Below are positions 62,026 to 64,000 of a DNA stretch of 64,000 bases, piece after piece (the stretch's first letter is position 1; each line of letters opens with the position of its first letter). The notes below the pieces were generated by a model. It was given only the letters and a program-made list of their open reading frames with translations, had not been told where the DNA came from and made no database searches. This DNA comes from Acidobacteriota bacterium (GTDB lineage Bacteria; Acidobacteriota; Holophagae; Acanthopleuribacterales; Acanthopleuribacteraceae): assembly GCA_020637335.1 (NCBI GenBank), contig JACJWC010000009.1, positions 124,001 through 188,000 of the forward strand. The letters run 5' to 3'. The position numbers and the translations under genes were made by a program.

Positions 62026-62677
62026 ACAATACTGGATTCAAATGTTAAATGCTTATGCAGATAACGAGCTATCCCCCGCTGATCGCCTCGCAGTGGAATC
62101 CTATCTCAACCAAAACCCAGAATGCCAAAAGGAATTGGATGACCTTACGGCACTTAAAAAGCGGTTGGGCGCGCACCGTCAAGCCGTTGTTTGCCCCGAC
62201 CAAGTTTTGGCCCGAATCCAAACCCGCTTCGGAAACCGAAAAAAATCCCGCCTGCGCATTGGCTGGCTCGGATTTTATGGCGCTGTTGCCGCTGCGATTT
62301 TTTTGGCGTTTTGGTTACCCAGTTTCCTCGAGCCCGATTACAGCTTGATCAGCGCACAAAAAGAGGGAACCTTATTCTGCTACGGCTGTGAAGTCGCGGC
62401 CCGTGTCGGATTGGAGAAGGGCAAATTGTGCAAAGGTGGGCACCAACTCGGATTACTTGAAGAGAATGGCCGACTTTGGGAATTTGCAAGCGATGAAAAG
62501 GGCCTTCGTTACCAAAAGGACCTGAGTCTCTACAAACAATATGTCAAAGTTGATGGCCAATTTATCAAGAAGGAAGGGTTGGTCATTATTGACAACATCA
62601 CGCCAACCGAGGGAAAGTTGGCCAATCTCGATGCGGCCATACTCCCGCTGCATGCCAGCAGACCCAAAAGGATTTAA
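62018..62677 (+). CDS. Putative anti-sigma factor, single-pass membrane protein
   Basis: The 219-residue protein has the N-terminal helical LNAYADNELSPADRLAVESY segment of the anti-sigma (zf-HC2-like) domain, a transmembrane helix (LGFYGAVAAAIFLAFWLPSF, about 86-105) and a periplasmic domain with three Cys residues (FCYGCEV and LCKGG). The HxxxCxxC zinc motif is not complete. Overlap with the sigma gene supports the role. Confidence 0.8.
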   Translation: MDKQYWIQMLNAYADNELSPADRLAVESYLNQNPECQKELDDLTALKKRLGAHRQAVVCPDQVLARIQTRFGNRKKSRLRIGWLGFYGAVAAAIFLAFWLPSFLEPDYSLISAQKEGTLFCYGCEVAARVGLEKGKLCKGGHQLGLLEENGRLWEFASDEKGLRYQKDLSLYKQYVKVDGQFIKKEGLVIIDNITPTEGKLANLDAAILPLHASRPKRI

Positions 62678-62731
62678 GTATCGCTGTGCTATGATTCAGT
62701 CTTTTTATGAATAACGGGGACTTGGATTGGC

Positions 62732-64000
62732 TTGATTACCCTCATTCTTAGCGCATATTTCGGGATCCTAATTGTCCTGGCTGTTTATGGTGTTCATCGC
62801 ATTTACATCACGCGATCCGCCTTGCAGGGCATGCGTCAACCTGTATCATCTGAAGCTCCGAAGGAATGGCCTTTTGTCACCATCCAACTGCCGCTCTTCA
62901 ACGAGAAATTTGTGGTCGACCAACTGCTGGAAGCCGCTGCGGCCATTGACTATCCTAAAGAACGTTTAGAAATTCAAATTCTGGATGACTCCACGGACGA
63001 AACGCAGGCGATTATTCAACACAAATTGGCTCAATTTTCTGGCGATATCCCATTTGTTTATCGCCATCGCAGCATCCGAACCGGTTATAAGGCTGGCGCG
63101 CTTGCCGATGGCTTGGCCGATGCCAAGGGCGAATTTGTGGCCATCTTTGATGCAGATTTCCTTCCGCAACCCGAATTCCTAAAACAGGTCATGGGCGCTT
63201 TTCAGGACCCCCAAGTCGGCATGGTACAGACTCGCTGGGGCCATCTCAACCGCGACGAAAACGTATTGACCCAAGTGCAGGCACTCATGTTGGACGCCCA
63301 TTTTGTGCTGGAACATGCCGGCAGATATCAACGCGGCTTCTTTTTTAACTTCAACGGAACAGCCGGGGTTTGGCGCAAAAGCGCGATTTTGGAGGCGGGT
63401 GGCTGGCAACACGACACGCTAACCGAAGATTTGGATTTGAGTTATCGGGCCCAATTATGTGGCTGGAAATTTGTTTTTTTGCCCCATGTCGTGTGCCCTG
63501 CCGAATTGCCCAGTAACATGCCGGCGTTTAAGAGCCAGCAGCACCGTTGGGCCAAGGGCTCCATTGAAGTAATGCTCAAATTGTTGCCGACCATCTGGCG
63601 CAGCAATGCAACGTGGGGTCAGAAATTAGAGGCCACCTTTCATCTCACCGGCAACATGGCTTATCTTTTAATGGTTGTGAACAGCTTGTTTTTTGTCATC
63701 CCATCGCTGTTTATTCGCGTTCAAACGGACTGGTACCATTTGCTGATATTGGACGCGCCCCTATTCGCCATGGCCAGCATCAGCTTCATTTATTTCTACA
63801 TCACGGCACAGCGCCTGGTTGGCCAATCAACAGGCAAAGCACTTCGCCTTGTTCCTGCACTGATGGCCATTGGAATTGGACTAGGCGTCAACAATGCACG
63901 CGCCGTTCTGGAAGCGCTTTTTCGCAGAAGATCTGGTTTTATCCGCACGCCCAAGCAAGGGACTTCCCAGCCCAAATTGGCACTTGCCCACTATCGAGTT
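62732..64000 (+). CDS. Cellulose-synthase-like family 2 glycosyltransferase, 3'-truncated
   Basis: The open frame runs off the window after 423 codons. It has an N-terminal transmembrane segment (ITLILSAYFGILIVLAVYGV), the GT2 core (TIQLPLFNEKFVVDQLL, ILDDSTDETQ, FDADFLP, LTEDLDLSYRAQL) and the QQHRW motif of processive transferases, then further membrane helices (MAYLLMVVNSLFFVIPSLF). It probably makes a beta-linked glucan or similar polymer. The start is uncertain: TTG at 62732 is the only plausible initiation codon after an in-frame stop, with GGGGA 11 bases ahead. Confidence 0.82.
   Translation, partial: MITLILSAYFGILIVLAVYGVHRIYITRSALQGMRQPVSSEAPKEWPFVTIQLPLFNEKFVVDQLLEAAAAIDYPKERLEIQILDDSTDETQAIIQHKLAQFSGDIPFVYRHRSIRTGYKAGALADGLADAKGEFVAIFDADFLPQPEFLKQVMGAFQDPQVGMVQTRWGHLNRDENVLTQVQALMLDAHFVLEHAGRYQRGFFFNFNGTAGVWRKSAILEAGGWQHDTLTEDLDLSYRAQLCGWKFVFLPHVVCPAELPSNMPAFKSQQHRWAKGSIEVMLKLLPTIWRSNATWGQKLEATFHLTGNMAYLLMVVNSLFFVIPSLFIRVQTDWYHLLILDAPLFAMASISFIYFYITAQRLVGQSTGKALRLVPALMAIGIGLGVNNARAVLEALFRRRSGFIRTPKQGTSQPKLALAHYRV

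Overview
The window is a gene-dense chromosomal segment of about 52% G+C (estimated by eye) from a Gram-negative, diderm bacterium. Lipid A (lpxD, lpxA), BamA, Skp, LolCD-type export and many predicted lipoproteins show an LPS-bearing outer membrane. A class I lysyl-tRNA synthetase, GatCA, a CarD-like regulator, a response regulator with a very long acidic tail, a Ser/Thr kinase, a PilB-N (MshEN) protein and two ECF sigma/anti-sigma pairs fit Acidobacteriota (Holophagae-like) or a deltaproteobacterial-type lineage. This placement is inference, because there is no rRNA in the window. I see no tRNA, rRNA, insertion sequence, prophage or CRISPR array. No gene-free stretch reaches 300 bases; the longest is the groES leader (27837-28094).

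Layout. 1-1435: end of ribBA, ribH and a histidine phosphatase; then cutA (-) and a FAH-family hydrolase (+). 2458-4778 (-): FmdB-like protein, ECF sigma, putative anti-sigma and a double-PDZ protein. 4910-7117: thioredoxin-like lipoprotein/periplasmic candidate, cinA, rmlC. 7256-11205: acidic response regulator, beta-barrel candidate and Ser/Thr kinase. 11330-12751 (-): HtrA protease. 12863-23139: a long envelope operon (CinA-N protein, lolC/E, lolD, clpC, bamA, skp, lpxD, fabZ, lpxA) with mostly overlapping or nearly abutting genes. 23129-25503: MshEN protein and two lipoproteins. 25538-30793: rluA-type synthase, rsmI, HU-like protein, groES-groEL behind two CIRCE-like operators, pyrE. 30825-34038: rpmB, lysS (-) and a radical SAM protein. 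34195-35207: a psp-like operon (pspA, a 38-residue membrane peptide, a PspB-like protein). 35204-37572 (-): pgpA, ribF, truD. 37712-39784 (-): CarD-like protein, CDGSH protein and ClpX-like ATPase. 39962-43812: thrS, a VOC protein, a barrel candidate and a dihaem lipoprotein. 43793-46402 (-): acyP, apt, fabI, argF. 46519-49104: GT2, gatC, gatA. 49101-55482: Nudix (-), then a tightly packed set: sigma-54 activator, JAB-DinG helicase fusion, membrane protein, YedF-like protein and glutaredoxin-rhodanese fusion. 55578-58713: exported protein and a two-component pair. 58694-61307 (-): trmL, sulfatase-fold lipoprotein, AAG glycosylase with 4-bp overlaps. 61426-64000: second ECF sigma/anti-sigma pair and a truncated cellulose-synthase-like glycosyltransferase.

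Most genes are housekeeping: flavin synthesis (ribBA, ribH, ribF), envelope assembly, translation and proteostasis. The least ordinary parts are the 49.7-55.5 kb set with its JAMM-domain DinG helicase, the psp-like operon with a previously unlisted micro-ORF, the CDGSH/ClpX-like couple, the acidic response regulator/kinase operon and the stand-alone MshEN protein. I found no clear case for a wholly new defence or mobile system.
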